64,000 nt of DNA, taken from assembly GCA_037892935.1 (NCBI GenBank), contig JAYXKI010000008.1, positions 1,612,001-1,676,000 of the forward strand. The letters are read 5' to 3'. Each line of letters starts with the position of its first letter. Positions within the stretch are counted from its first letter, which is position 1. A program made the translations under genes and the position numbers. The notes under the pieces were generated by a model, which had not been told where the DNA came from, made no database searches, and saw only the letters and a program-made list of their open reading frames with translations. Below are positions 11,061-23,340 of this stretch, piece after piece. This DNA comes from Phlebopus portentosus. Lineage: Eukaryota > Basidiomycota > Agaricomycetes > Boletales > Boletinellaceae.

Positions 11061-13343
11061 ATGTTCACTTCCGAAGAAATCGTCACGTTCTTGGGACCTA
11101 TCAACTCCGATGATGACTGGAAGGCAGCGGTCGCAAAATTCGAGGCAGATGTCGCCTTGGCCAGGTCGGCAATGGATGAACTAGACCATGGCGTCTCGAC
11201 GGTAATTCTGCCGGATAAGACAAAACCGGTCGAATGGATCATGCCTACAGGTTCGATGACGGTTCGGTGGTTGATGAATCCGGTGATGGAATCTTTGATG
11301 GATGGGTGGAAGGCAACCATGGTGCATAAACCGCGCACTCTAATCAAGAATTTTTGTTAACGAAATTCGACAGGCACGGAAGGAAGCATTGGAGCAAGTC
11401 CGTCCCAAAGGAACGAAAGAAGTCTGGTCGGAGACAGCATACTCCAACTACTGCGACATGGACGCTCTCCTACGGACGCTGTACTACGATCGACGGGAAT
11501 TTTACGCCAGGATGGAGACCAAACGACGAGCTTTCTTCTGCAGATGCAGGGTTCCATTCCATCCAGCCTCGTTCGATTCGACTTGTGGGTTCTTCTTGGG
11601 CGAATCTTTCCCTCCAATGTTCCTGAAACCGTGCCCTGACATTGAAAAGGCTCTCGAGAACGTGAGAATGGAGAGCTCCAAGTTCCAACAAACGGCGAGG
11701 TTCACCGGCAACATGGACTACACGCGAGACGAAGCTGTCCGGAGTCACGTAGGTACTTCTTCTTGTCTATCATCTCCATCTAATCCTTCCTACAGCAAGC
11801 GTTCGAATATTGGGAGGATATCGAGCAACGACACCTTCGTGCAGGGCACATCCTTCGCATCGACAGGGTGAAATTGAGAACGGTCCGGCTCCTCTGGGAA
11901 TACTACGGCTATTCCATCCTTCGTCGTCGGCTCTATCAACTTGTTCGTGCTCAGGAATCCAAAATGCAACAACAACAACAGCAACAACAACGATCCCAAC
12001 AAGTGCTGTCTGAACCTTCTCAACCTCTTTCTCAACCGCAACAACAACAGCAGCAACAACCAATGTTGCCTGAACAATTTCCTCCACAACAACAACAACA
12101 GCAGCTACATCAAATGCTGCCTCAGGATGTCGATAGTCCAATGGAGGTTGATTCCGCTCCTCTTCAGGTCGAAACTGGCAAAATGATTGAGGACAGAGAG
12201 GTCGCAGAACTGGTCGAAATGCTCGAAACTGGAGCGGAACGTTTGGAAGGGGCTAGCCGTTCTACACCCTTAACCTCACTCGAACCTACAATGCTCGAGA
12301 TTGAGCTTCGCGAGAGTGAAAGATGAGAAGAAGAAGAACGCGCTGCTCAACGCGCCAAAATCTCCCGGATGGCTGCCAAAATCGAGGCCAACATGCGACG
12401 ACGGCTGGATGCAGGGACTCGCCGCGTTTGTGGTGTTCGGCAAGTGGTGGACTCGGACGAGGAGACTCCTGCGATTCAGGAAAGTCCTGAGAGTCCTCCT
12501 CCTGGTCATCGGGGAGAAGACTCCGTTGTCATGAGTCCAGGCGACGGCGGAATGGATATCGGTGATGTGGGAATGGAGGCGAATGAGCCGTTTGAGGCGG
12601 ACACAAACCTTGAAGAGATTCAGGCTCTCAATACCACGAGCAACAACAACAGCAACAATAGCGGTACTGCTGCTGTTCCGCGCGAAACTGTCGAAATGCA
12701 AGCGAGACGCGTTTCTCCAGCACGACGAGCGTCTTCTCAACCTGAGGCTGGTCCTTCTAGGATTCCGGCTAATGGTGGCAGTTCTGGAGGTGACGACAAC
12801 GATAATGACGACGATGATGACGATGACGATGGTGACGAACAATTGGGCGATGGGCGCATTCGTCATCGGGTTCCGTGTGACCAGTGCCAGAAGTGTGGCC
12901 GTGATTGCGTGGGTCTTCCACAGAGGACCTGCGCTCCGTGCTTGAAGCAGGTGAAGGGCTGTAGTCTAGCCACGAAGGGCAGGGCTGTAGCCGCAAAGCA
13001 TAAGGCAGCTCGGGAGGCGCACGATTGGGAAGCAAAACGCCAGAAAGTCACAGCTCTGGCAGCCAGATCAGTGGGTGGTCGCGTCGAGCATGAAGCTCTG
13101 CAGCGGGAGGTCGGGGAATCCGAGCTGCAGTTCATGCTGGCGCAGATGGATCACCGGGACAAGGTCCTGTCCCGGATGCTGAACGAATTCAGCGTCCTCG
13201 TAGTGCAGGCGCACACGGATTGTCATCTGCTGCTTGAGTTGGCTGGGGTGAAGACGGGGGAAGGTGAAGACGAGGAAGAGGAAGATAGAGGGGAAGTGGA
13301 GAGGGTTCGTCAGTCAAAGGGGAAAGGTAGGGCTCGGGAATAG
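11061..13343 (+). pseudogene. Antisense Zn2Cys6-like gene of element L, one premature stop
   Basis: Exons 11061-11321, 11374-11748 and 11796-13343 have the same lengths for exons 1 and 2 (261 and 375 bp) and introns (52 and 47 bp) as in R. The reading frame is opposite to gag-pol. Exon 3 encodes a polyQ region, an Asn run, an acidic Asp tract and then the six-cysteine cluster near 12880-12965, where an extra Cys replaces Arg between the second and third cysteines. A TGA at 12324-12326 replaces CGA of R and removes the cluster from the product. Element O has the same stop. Confidence 0.85.
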
Positions 13344-13789
13344 AGTATAATCATCGCGTATGCTCTATGTCCTGGTCGGACTTTTGTAAAATAGAAAAAG
13401 AAAAGGACAAAAGAAAAAGAAAAATAACTTGTACTGTACATAGTTGTTTTTATAGTTAATTTATACGATTTTGTTTCGGTTTTTGTGAATTTTCGTGTGA
13501 TCGAGCGAGACTGAGTGATGACTAGAAGAATAGATCAAAGACTTCAAGGAATAGGATGAAAGGAAACTGATACGAAGTGAATTGAGGTGTTTCGCCGTCG
13601 TTCCGCTGTTTTGAATGGCGAAACCGTGCGAAACTGCGTATTAAGTAAAAGTACACGCGTTAGATCCTATAGTGGATCACGCTAGCAGAGACAAAACTAT
13701 AGAAGGAGAATTGGAAGATTAGAATTGATCAGAGGAGAGAGAGAGAATCGGAAATAAGTAAGGAGCATATATGAAGGGAAATGAATGAT
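13344..13789. other. Spacer between antisense gene and pol 3' ends (element L)
   Basis: About 445 bp between two convergent reading frames. It is A/T-rich next to the antisense gene, followed by GCGAAAC/GCGGAAC-type short repeats. No gene is seen. Presumably it holds the transcript ends of both genes. Confidence 0.6.
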
Positions 13790-14537
13790 TTAATCGGAAT
13801 TTTGGGACTCATCGTCAGGGAATTTCTCTGGCAAATCTTCTATTTCGGGTATGTCATCGTCTTCATCTGATCCAATGAGCTTGGTCACCGGAACAGTCAA
13901 ATGTGAATGCGGGAAGTACAGAACCAGGCAAAACGCTGCTATTTGGAGTTTCGAAACCGCTCCATCGAGTTCGGCGATGATATACGAACCGCCTTGGGTG
14001 CGTTGAACTACCACGTAGGGGCCTAAATAGCGGGGTTTTGTTTTACAATTGAGTTCCATCTTGATACGTGTGTTTCGCAAGAGTACGAGGCTTCCTGGCT
14101 GAAAGTCGTAGTCCTTGATTCTATGCTTCTCCACCTCGGCGAACTGCTTTGCGTATGCATGCCTTGCATTCATGACGAGTTTCGCAAAGCGATCCAACTC
14201 TTCTGGACATTTCTGGAGTTGTTTCGCACGTATTACGATGAGTTCCGACATCGTAACCGGCGAATCGAGTGGCGGTGCCAGGTATGTTGCTTCTGCGAGG
14301 TCGAAAGGCAAAACTGCTTCGACTCCATGGGCCATGTAATACGGGGACATTCCTGTTGCTCTGTTGATCGTGATTCTTTCTGCCCAAAATACCGAGTCAG
14401 CGTGATCACTCCAACGCTTGTCATTACCGTCTGCAGCTTTAATCAAGGCTTCCTGTACGTCGAAATGTCTGCGTTCGACTAATCCATTTGCATGTGAGTT
14501 GTATGACGAAATCCGAATGTGGTTGATGTGATACCGC

Positions 14538-15879
14538 TGTAAGAAGCATCGACACGCTAGGTCCGAGATCGCACACGTGACACGTGTTCTGCGGTGATCA
14601 GCATCGTAACAGCGGAACTCAGTGCAGATCGATTTGATTCGAAGTGGAATGGACTACTGTAGCCTCTCGCACTCGACCGCTGCGTAGGAAGAACCTTTGG
14701 ACGCTCGAGCCACCCAGTCGAAAACTTACAAAGGCTGACTTAGCTAGCTCGTCTTACTAAACCCAGGCACGAAAGGTAAATTGAAGGATCCGCAATCGGC
14801 CCCCGACACCTCCCAAGTTTCGACCCGACGCGATGCACTCCGGCTTTTCCCCTTTTGAGTCCCATATGCGTTCATATTTTGTTTTGTTCCTTATGATTCT
14901 TATGCTCATTATTCCGTGTGCGCTCACATTTCGTATTATGCTCTATGGTCATTATCTCGCCACCTTCCAGATATGCTCACCTCGTACCTTGTTCCCGTGC
15001 GTTCCCTTATGATTTTCACTTCCGATTTCCTTTCGTTATGCTCCCTGACGCTCCGATGGCTCAGGTTCGGACCAAGTTATAAATAGGCGAGCAACTTGTA
15101 GTAGGAGCCCAGTTTTTAGCCCGGAGAGTCTTAGCAGAAAACAGTTTGGCTCGGGCTAGAACCCACTTCAGCTACGGTCGAGACCAATTCGACTTTTCCT
15201 GTACTCTCCTCGACTCTATCTCTCAAAAATACACGATAGTTCTGTCTCATACGCCTCGAGTCTCCTGCTCTGCAGTCGTACCCGAGCCCAGTGTGATCAG
15301 TTCAACCCGTGTTCAAAACAGAGACCCTCATCTCTCCTCCCTACGCCTCTACGCAAGGTCTCACTTGAGTCCCTTGCGTATTGCTTCGTTCCGCGTCGTA
15401 TCGCTCCGTTTTGTTTCGTAACCCACCGAAACCCGTCGTAACTCATCGTAACCCGTTATATCGTGTCGGATCCTCGAAAGGATCACCTTCGTATCGTCAG
15501 CGCTTAGGGGAAGTCCTTCTCTAAGCTTCGTCTCATCGTCTTCCGCCTCCAGGGTTCGAATCCATCGAGGGATTACCTGTGAGGACATCGATTACCTTCG
15601 CACCGCCACCGCCGATGCCCCTTGCTTCGACTTCTCCCGCCTTGCTTCTTCGCCTATCTCCTTTAATCCAACCCCCCCCCTCGCATACATCTAGCAGCCT
15701 TCAATCCCATTTCTCCTCCATCCCTTCCGGAACTGCTCTGGAACCCAGATCGACGCATCAGCGCTTCTCTAGTTTTCCCCCCAAAGTCACCCTTCTCTTT
15801 CCCACTCGTTTTAATCTTACCGAACAGCCCCCAAGAACTGTGACACTCCTCAGCTATCAGACAGTTCCTAGGAGTTTCA
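14538..15879 (+). repeat. 5' LTR of element B
   Basis: 1342 bp, TGTAAGAAGC at the start and GAGTTTCA at the end. The U3 part upstream of the TATA box is dense in ATG triplets. Downstream of it only one ATG is seen (15614), and that ATG is absent from the family B solo LTR at 31116. Confidence 0.93.
15078..15085 (+). promoter_or_regulatory. TATA box of element B 5' LTR
   Basis: TATAAATA, repeated at 23881-23888 in the 3' LTR and at 31656-31663 in the solo LTR. Family A has the same octamer. Position within the LTR suits a polymerase II promoter with a U3 of about 540 bp. Confidence 0.7.
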
Positions 15880-15881
15880 AG

Positions 15882-15901
15882 TGGAGCCCCCGGCGAGGGG
15901 G
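15882..15901 (+). other. Putative tRNA primer binding site of element B
   Basis: Two bases after the LTR the sequence reads TGGAGCCCCCGGCG. The TGG start is complementary to a tRNA CCA end. The matching tRNA could not be named by eye. Family A has a near-identical site, so both families probably share one primer. Confidence 0.65.
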
Positions 15902-18456
15902 GAAATTCACTGTTCGTCCAAAACGAGTAACCAAACTCCAGGTAGTACTCGGACTACCCGAAGCCAATCAGCCCGTATCCCCGTAGTTCACCAAGCCTTA
16001 CCCCAAGTCACACCTCGGACACCTAGGCAGAGGGCAAGCGCTAGAAGCACCACAGCATCGTTGCTAAGTTCTTCAGTAATTCAACCTTCACCTCTAACCG
16101 AGTCCAGTACCCTACCATCGTTCGAGCCGTCGGCCGAATCGTCTCCTTTTAGTTTCCAAGAAACCGATCTACCTACCAAATTCTCTGAGCAAGAATCCTC
16201 GTCGCCTGAGGATATCACTGTTCGACTCGATTACCCAGACCCCGCTAGGCTCAGACAGCCTCAAACCTCCAATCAAGCGATCCAAGTCGATCTGCTTGCG
16301 CAACAGTCGCAACCAAGCGGATTAACTCTCGCTCACCACCTCCAAGGACTGGGAAGTAACCTGCAGATCCTTAACCAACTTCAGACCAATTATCAGCAGT
16401 TGCAGCATATATCGAACCAGATGGCTGCAGTTAGACCACCTCTTCGAGGTGACAAGAGAGCACCAGTATTCGACGGTTCCGATCCGAAGGAACTGTTCCG
16501 CTTCTTCGACGACGTGGATGCGATCACAATAGATTCCAACTGGGATGCGTCGACTACCATCAGACGTGGGTACCTGTACTATGCGAAGACTGACGTTGCA
16601 GAAGTATGGGAGACCCTACCCGAAGTTTCTGCCGCCCCTGCGAGCGTCGGAGATTTCAAAACGGCTGTCAAGAAGCTTTATCCAAGTTTGGCAGACGGCA
16701 AGAGATACTCTAGGGGCGAATTGGAGCAGTTCATCGCCGAATGGGCCGAGAAAGGTATTCACACCAGAGATGAATTCGGCACTTATCATCGCAAGTTCCT
16801 ACGCAGAGCCAGGTATCTAGTTGCCAGCAACAAACTTACCAAGAACGACTCGAAATTCGCGTTTCTTCGAGGCATTTCGGGCCAGACTAGGAAGGATATC
16901 CTGCAAAGGCTCGAAATCAAGGACCCGGACCACGAGAGGGGCGACCCCTACGACATCGAGAAAGTAGCAAACGCAGCTATGTACATTCTTTCGGGATCCG
17001 CAGTCGATCAGATCAGATCCGACCCAATGAGCGGCGGAACGAGCGCAACGGTGGGCGCGTCGTCGGGAGGACATGGAATGACCGTCAAGAAGGAAGAAAC
17101 GGACTTGAGTAAAGTTTGGGAAACGCTGAAGGGTTTTCAGGTAACACTGGAATCGCTCACTAGAGGCCAGGGCCCTCGAATCGCAACAGGTCCGCAACCG
17201 GCCCCATTGGCTCGCACGCCCGGATGTGCATTCTGCAGCGATCCCGGCCACTTTATAAGGTCGTGCCCAAAGGTACTCGAGTATATCCAGGCCGGAAAGT
17301 GTCTACATGACTCGAACGGACGAGTAGTCATGCCAAACGGAGCCTTCGTATCAAGTAGGGTTTCGGGCCGGAACCTGATGGAGCGAATTGACAACTTGCT
17401 AAAGCCGAACCCGTCACATCCAGTCAACATCATCGAAGTCACCGAGCACCCGGAAACCCCGGCCGAGCCGATAGCATCAGCTATGCTTCAGGAAATCGGC
17501 AAGGATCAGACAGAAGAGACCGATTACGAAGTGGAACATTTAGAAATCTTGCTCAACGAGGCAAAGAAGAAAGCGGCGACTGGTAAAAGGCAGAAGTTCG
17601 ATGGAGTAGTCATTCCGACTAAGGTGGGACCGCCGGGAAGAGGGGCTTCGAAGGCACAGCAGTCGCCACCCCCTATTCCTAAGTCCCCGGCAGTTTCACG
17701 TTCGTCACCGCAGCGGGATGATATTAGAAAACCCTCGAACCCCCAACCCCAATACCGCTACATAGTCCCCGTTGAAGATTCTAACGCTGTCTCTAACGTG
17801 CTCACTCGGATGCTCGACATGAGCATTACGCTTAGCCAAAGGGAACTGTTATCGATCGCCCCCGAACTACGAAAGCAACTAAAGGAACTCACTACCGCAA
17901 AGAGATATAACGCTGCTGATGTGAATCTCGTCGAATCGCCGAGTTACGCCACGCAACCGTGCGGAACCACATCGCAACAACCTGAGGACTCGATTCTGTC
18001 CATCGGAACGTCGGGAGTGACCACGGAAGCAACTCTCCCCCTTCGTACGATTACAGCCGTAGTGGAGGACACGATGGAAGTGGAGTGCGTACTCGATCAA
18101 GGCGCAGCAGTGTGTCTGATTAGGGAAGACGTTTGGGAAAAACTTCAAGTGCCCCTATCACCAGACCAGAGCACGACCATCGAGATGGCGGACACAGCGA
18201 AGTCGGCCACCGTAGGATTAATCCCGAATGCCAAGTTTACGATAGCTGGGATTGATCTTTCCCTGCAAGTGCATGTCGTTCGTCAGGCACCGTTCCAGGC
18301 GCTACTCGGATGACCCTTCTTCGCAGTAACCGAATGCGAAACCAAGGATTATACCTTGGGAGACCAGCATATAACGCTATCAGACCCCAACGACAGAAAT
18401 CGACATAGTAAGGTCGCGACTGGAATTCGGAACGTGTTGCGCAACGTTGCGCAACA

Positions 18457-18463
18457 GGGTTTT
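18457..18463 (+). promoter_or_regulatory. Candidate -1 frameshift site between gag and pol (element B)
   Basis: G GGT TTT in the Gag frame, followed by the pol frame that is open without a stop from here through 21114. The identical heptamer occupies the same place in all three family A elements. It is preceded by two TTGCGCAA palindromes at 18439-18456. Confidence 0.6.
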
Positions 18464-21400
18464 CAGCAGATGTCGAGGAACTGATACTAAGACGTCAGCG
18501 AGACGTAGGCGATTATTCGTGTTCAAGCCTCAACAATACGTTTTCTATCTATTCTATTGATGTTTCCGACACTTTCACCTCACTATTTAGTAACCAGCTT
18601 CGGAAGCTGGTGAAAGACCCAATGCGTTTCGCTACTGACTATTCAAATCGACCTTATAGATCATGTATTCTAGAGAACCCGGACGATGACGACCCGGCGG
18701 TACTCATGTACAAACGCGTCGCTCAGAAAGTATGGCCCGTCCCCGGGGTACTACCAGAAGAATTTCGGATCGTCCGAAGGAGGCATCCGAACCCGCTCGA
18801 AGGACTGCCCGAAATACCAAAGAAACTGAAACCGTTTACGCCCATAGGCAGACTAACAAAGGAGCGGTTTGAAGCCCTCAGGATTGACGAGAATCAGTTC
18901 TTATGGCCCGAAGAAAGGCTGCTAGTTGCTAACCTACTTATGCTGCAGGAAGGAGCACTAGCGTGGACGGAAGCGGAACGGGGTAGTTTCGATGCGCAAT
19001 ACTTCGATCCGATTCGCATCCCAACGGTACCGCATGTACCGTGGGTACACAAGAACATACCTATTCCTCCAGGTATTCTCGAGCGTACTATCAACCTGAT
19101 TCGCGAGAAAATCAAGAATGGAGCCATTGAACCGTCTAACTCCTCGTACCGATCACGATGGTTTTGCCTAGTCAAGAAAGATGGAGTCTCCCTTCGATTT
19201 ATACTCGACCTGCAAGACATGAATGGTGTTTCCGTCCGAGACTCAGCCGTTCCGCCAAATATAGAAACCATTGCGGAGCATTGCGGCGGACGAAGTTGTT
19301 ATTCGAGCCTCGATTTCTATGTGGCTTTTGACCAGCGAGTTCTAGATGAACGCTCTCGAGATCTCACGACATTTCAGACTCCCTTGGGAACGTTCAGAAT
19401 GACGGTTCTCCCGATGGGATACACGAATTCCCTTCAGATTATGCACAATGACATCACTTTCATCCTACAAGACGAGATTCCGCACTGTACCGATCTGTAT
19501 GCAGACGATTCGCCCAGATTAGGTCCCAAAACGCGCTACGAACTCCCGGATGGCTCTTACGAAACCCTGCCAGAGAATCCAGGGATTAGGCGATTTATTT
19601 ACGAGCATATATGCGACGTAAATCAAATTTTGCAGCGAGTCAAGGCAGTGGGAGGGACGTACTCAGGAAAGAAAATGGAGATCGGCGTTGAGTCAATCGT
19701 ATTTCTCAGACACAAACTGACATATTATGGACGAGAGCCAGACGAATCGAAAGTCCAGAAGGTCAGTGACTGGCCGCCATGCCGATCGGTAACCGAAGTC
19801 AAAGGATTCCTCGGAACAGTGGGAGTCCTGCGAATTTTCATTAAGGATTTCACCAAGATAGCACGCCCCCTCAATCGACTCACTTGGAAGAACAACATTT
19901 TCGATTGGACAGACGAAGAACAGGAATCAATGGACGAGTTGAAGGAAGCGGTCATTAGGTGCCCAGCTCTATGTGCAATAGACTATCAATCGGAACTCAA
20001 AGTCATACTTGCGGTGGATTCATCGATTATCGGAGTAGGATGGTATTTGGGTCAAGAACACGTAGATGGACGAAGAAGGATTAATCGCTTCGGTTCCATA
20101 AACTGGAATGCCACGCAAGCAACATACTCCCAACCGAAAATCGAACTTTACGGACTATTTCATACGTTACACGCCATGCGACTATATCTCATCGGAGTGC
20201 GCAAGCTTGTCGTAGAAATGGACGCAGCATACATCAAAGGCATGATTAACAACCCGGACTTACAACCAAACGCTACGATCAACCGCTGGATCGCCGGGAT
20301 ACTTCTATTCGACTTCGAGATTCGTCACATCCCGGCGGCGGACTTCAAATGCACCAACGGACTTTCTCGACGACCCCCGGCACCCGAAGATCCACCTCCG
20401 GACGAAGGATATGAAGAGTGGATAGACGACACGTATGGATTCTACATTGAAAACCCGGTTACGACGTATTGCGCAGACTTACGTGCGTGCAACCAAGCGA
20501 AACGACTCCCATTGAGCCCTGGAAATGCGCGAGCAACTCTCGGATCAGTAGGATACCTCGAGAGATCGAACAGGAAACGTTGGGAGGGAAACGGCGACTC
20601 TGACTTCCCGAAGATGACTGACATCGCGTTGACCTTGTTTCCCAGTTCCGAGAAAGCTAACCCGAAAGACGCTCGCTTGGATGACGTCAAGAGCTTCTTG
20701 ATTGGCCAGAAGCGACCGGATCAGTTAGACGATCGTGGCTATGCAACACTGATCAGGTACGCGGCAAATTTTTTCGCTAGAGATGGACGTTTGTGGAAGA
20801 AAGTGCGGAACGGACGACACCAGGTCGTAATCGAACCGGAACGCAGATGGAACCTCGTAAAGCAAGCGCATGATGATCTAGGCCACAAGGGAGTATACTC
20901 TGTTCGAATTCGACTCCTGGAACGATTTTGGTGGCCTACCCTCGGTCCAGACGTCAAATACTACGTGCGCACCTGTCATGAGTGCCAAGTTCGCCAGACG
21001 AAGAACATTCTAATTCCCCCAGTCGTACCAACAATACCATCAATTTTCCAGCGCATACACATCGACACCAAGGTAATGCCAAAGTCTGGAGGATACCGGT
21101 ACATCGTACAAGCCTGATGCGCTTTATCTGGTTGCCCCAAATTTCGACTCTTGCGCGAAGAAACCGGCAAAGCGATAGCCCAGTTCATTTTCCAAGACCT
21201 CCTTTGCCGATACGGCGCTTGTCCCGAGCTCGTAACAGATAATGGGAAACCGTTCATCGCAGCACTCGATTACCTCAAGGATCGATATCACATCAATCAC
21301 ATATGCATCTCAGCATACAACTCTCGCGCTAATGGAATTGTAGAAAGACGCCACTACGATGTGCAGGAAGCCCTGATAAAGGCTGTAGACGGTAATGACA

Positions 21401-22050
21401 AACGATGGAGCGACCAAGCTTACTCAGTATTCTGGGCAGAAAGAATCACCATCCAGAAGGCGACCGGAATGTCCCCGTATTACATGGTACACGGAGTAGA
21501 GCCTATTCTACCTTTCGACCTCGCCGAAGCCACGTACTTAGCCCCCCCGGTCGATACACCTGTTCCGACTGCGGAACTCATCGCAACTCGCGCGAAGCAG
21601 CTCCAGAAGCGCCCTGAGGAACTGGATCGAATCGCCAGACTAGTTTCCGATGCCCAGCATGCATACGCGCGACAATTCGAAGAGATCAACAAGGCCAAAA
21701 TCAAAGACTACGATTTCCAGCCAGGATGACTCGTATTGTTGCGAAATACGCGCATCAAAATGGAACTTAATCGCAAGACGAAGCCCCGATACCTAGGACC
21801 CTACGTGGTAGTACGCAAAACAAAGGCCGGTTCATATGTCATTGCGGAACTCGACGGATCAGTCTTGAAGATCCGAGTAGCTGCGTTTCGCCTGATTCCT
21901 TACTTTCCTCGTTCGAATCTCTCTGTACCCGTTACTAAACTCGTAAACGCAGCAGATGACGAACTCGAGGATGATGCCAACCCCCCAATCGAACCAGAAG
22001 AAGACGATGTTTCCGACGCCCAGTCAGAATCTCAAAACCTCAACTTATAA
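18457..22050 (+). pseudogene. pol of element B: RT, RNase H, integrase; two premature stops
   Basis: Read in the -1 frame relative to gag. Domains in order: linker, reverse transcriptase with VLPMGYTNSLQ and YADD at the active site, RNase H-like domain (LAVDSSIIGVGWYLG), HHCC zinc finger with CHEC, integrase core with D, TDNG and VERR residues, then a C-terminal RYLGPYVVV (GPY/F) module. No chromodomain is visible. TGA at 21115-21117 falls in the integrase core and TGA at 21727-21729 near the C-terminal module. Both replace codons consistent with CGA. Pol would copy the RNA and insert the cDNA. Confidence 0.9.
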
Positions 22051-22599
22051 ACACCATTCAGTTCTGATACCCTCCATGCAAACCACTGACATTCTTCTTC
22101 TATTAGATCCTTTCAATTATTCGTTCCATTTCATTCCTCTCCCGATTTTCCTCTTGATTTTTCCTTCCTTCGAATTATTCACGCTCAACCACATTTAGAC
22201 CCTCGGAAAGTGTTCGCGCAAACCGAGATACGCGTTCAACCGCGTGTTCACCTTCATACGCTCAGTTGCGAATCGCAACCCGGCGTAGCGCTGCGCAAAA
22301 CAGCGCAACTAGCTTATTTCTCTCAGTCCTTTCGACTCAATAATCACCGCTTATTTTCTCTAATCTCTCATTTTCTCATATCTCAATCCTCATTCTTCCA
22401 TTATTCTTCGACCTCGCCTCATTTACCTTCACCCCAAACATCAAAAACCGCAAACAAAAATTCATAACATTCAAAAACGCACAAAAACTATATATATACA
22501 AAAGTTCAAATTATTTTTTCTTTTTCTTCTTTTTCTTTGTTTTTTTTTTATTCGTCCCATGAGGGGACACTAGACGAAAAAGCGTCGTTTTGACGCACT
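22051..22599. other. Spacer between pol and antisense gene (element B)
   Basis: About 550 bp between convergent genes. It contains TTGCGAA/TTCGCAA-like and GCGCAAC repeats around 22264-22310 and a T-rich stretch near 22500-22560. No gene is seen. Confidence 0.6.
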
Positions 22600-23206
22600 C
22601 TACCCCCTCTCCTCACCCCTTACCACCCTTCCTAGCACACTGGTCTCGGCCAGCATCTCCTCCGCTAGGTTGCGCAGTTGATCCGCAGCACGGAACAACA
22701 TGCGCGCGCGCCTCTCCAAGGCCGCCATCCGGAAATGGACGGCGCTCTCATCTGTCCTGGCGACCAACTCCTCGATGTCACTCACCTCGAGGACAGGCGC
22801 AACCGGCATCCTCAGCACCTGCGCCGTTGCGCGCTGACGAGCTTTGCGCGTCTTGCATTCCACCCGCTCATTCCGCAGGCGACGTGCAGCCCTCCCGTGC
22901 GTAGCCAGCTCGCATCGCTGCCTGGCCTTCGTGCGGCAGTAATCACAGGCCTGCCCAGGGAAACCCTCACAGACCCGGCCTGTCCTCGCACACCTCTCAC
23001 ACCCCTCATCATGCACGACCCAGCCACCAGCAGACGAATTGCTGCTGCTGCTGCTACTGCTGCTACCGTCCCCGCCATCGCCTTGGCTTCCCTCATCCTC
23101 TTCCATTCGTTCTGCACTCGGAGATTCGCTCGCAGCCGGAGGATTGTTGTTGCTGCTGTTGCTGTTGTTGCTGTTGTCGCTGTTGTTGTTGCTGTTGTTG
23201 GGACAT
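22600..23206 (-). pseudogene. Antisense Zn2Cys6-like gene of element B, probably frameshifted
   Basis: The best start is the ATG at 23206, giving a polyglutamine N-terminus. That frame ends soon after the Q run, and the conserved part continues in the next frame from about 23130 to the stop at 22600, so a one-base indel or a missed intron is likely. The conserved part has a Ser-rich acidic segment and then cysteines spaced C-x2-C-x6-C-x7-C-x2-C-x7-C, as in fungal binuclear zinc clusters, followed by a basic region and a helical tail. It lacks the 250-residue N-terminal region of family A's gene. A DNA-binding role is an inference. Confidence 0.7.
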
Positions 23207-23302
23207 GACGGAGAGAAGAGAGGATAGATGAACGGAACGCGTCGCGAACCGCGTTTTACGCGTCAAGAATCTAGAGATGCCAAGTCTAACCCTATTGGGA
23301 GT

Positions 23303-23320
23303 GTGACTGCGGACAGTCAC
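23303..23320. promoter_or_regulatory. Conserved 18-bp palindrome next to the 3' LTR (element B)
   Basis: GTGACTGCGGACAGTCAC: 7-bp arms around CGGA. Compared with family A, the sixth base of the left arm is T instead of C and its partner is A instead of G, so pairing is kept. It is 20 bp before the LTR and 97 bp upstream of the antisense ATG at 23206. Confidence 0.7.
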
Positions 23321-23340
23321 GATTTCAAGAAACCGGGAGA

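Larger units (their letters stand above)
15881..18484 (+). pseudogene. Gag-protease of element B, one premature stop
   Basis: The frame is open from the primer site onward, but the first ATG is codon 181 (16421), just before the conserved RGDKRAP block. Order: Ser/Thr/Pro-rich leader, retrotransposon Gag region, CCHC knuckle CAFCSDPGHFIRSC at 17225-17266, acidic linker, then an aspartic protease with CVLDQGAAVC at its active site. TGA at 18311-18313 replaces an Arg codon in the protease motif ALLGRPFF seen in family A, so the product ends 57 codons early. The frame would otherwise stop at 18482. The heptamer for Pol expression lies beyond the premature stop. Confidence 0.85.

Noticed and set aside
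15579..15986. 135-codon frame crossing the end of the element B 5' LTR and primer site
   Set aside because: Its only ATG (15614) is missing from the family B solo LTR, and part of its apparent conservation comes from the LTR end and primer site. It is out of frame with gag.
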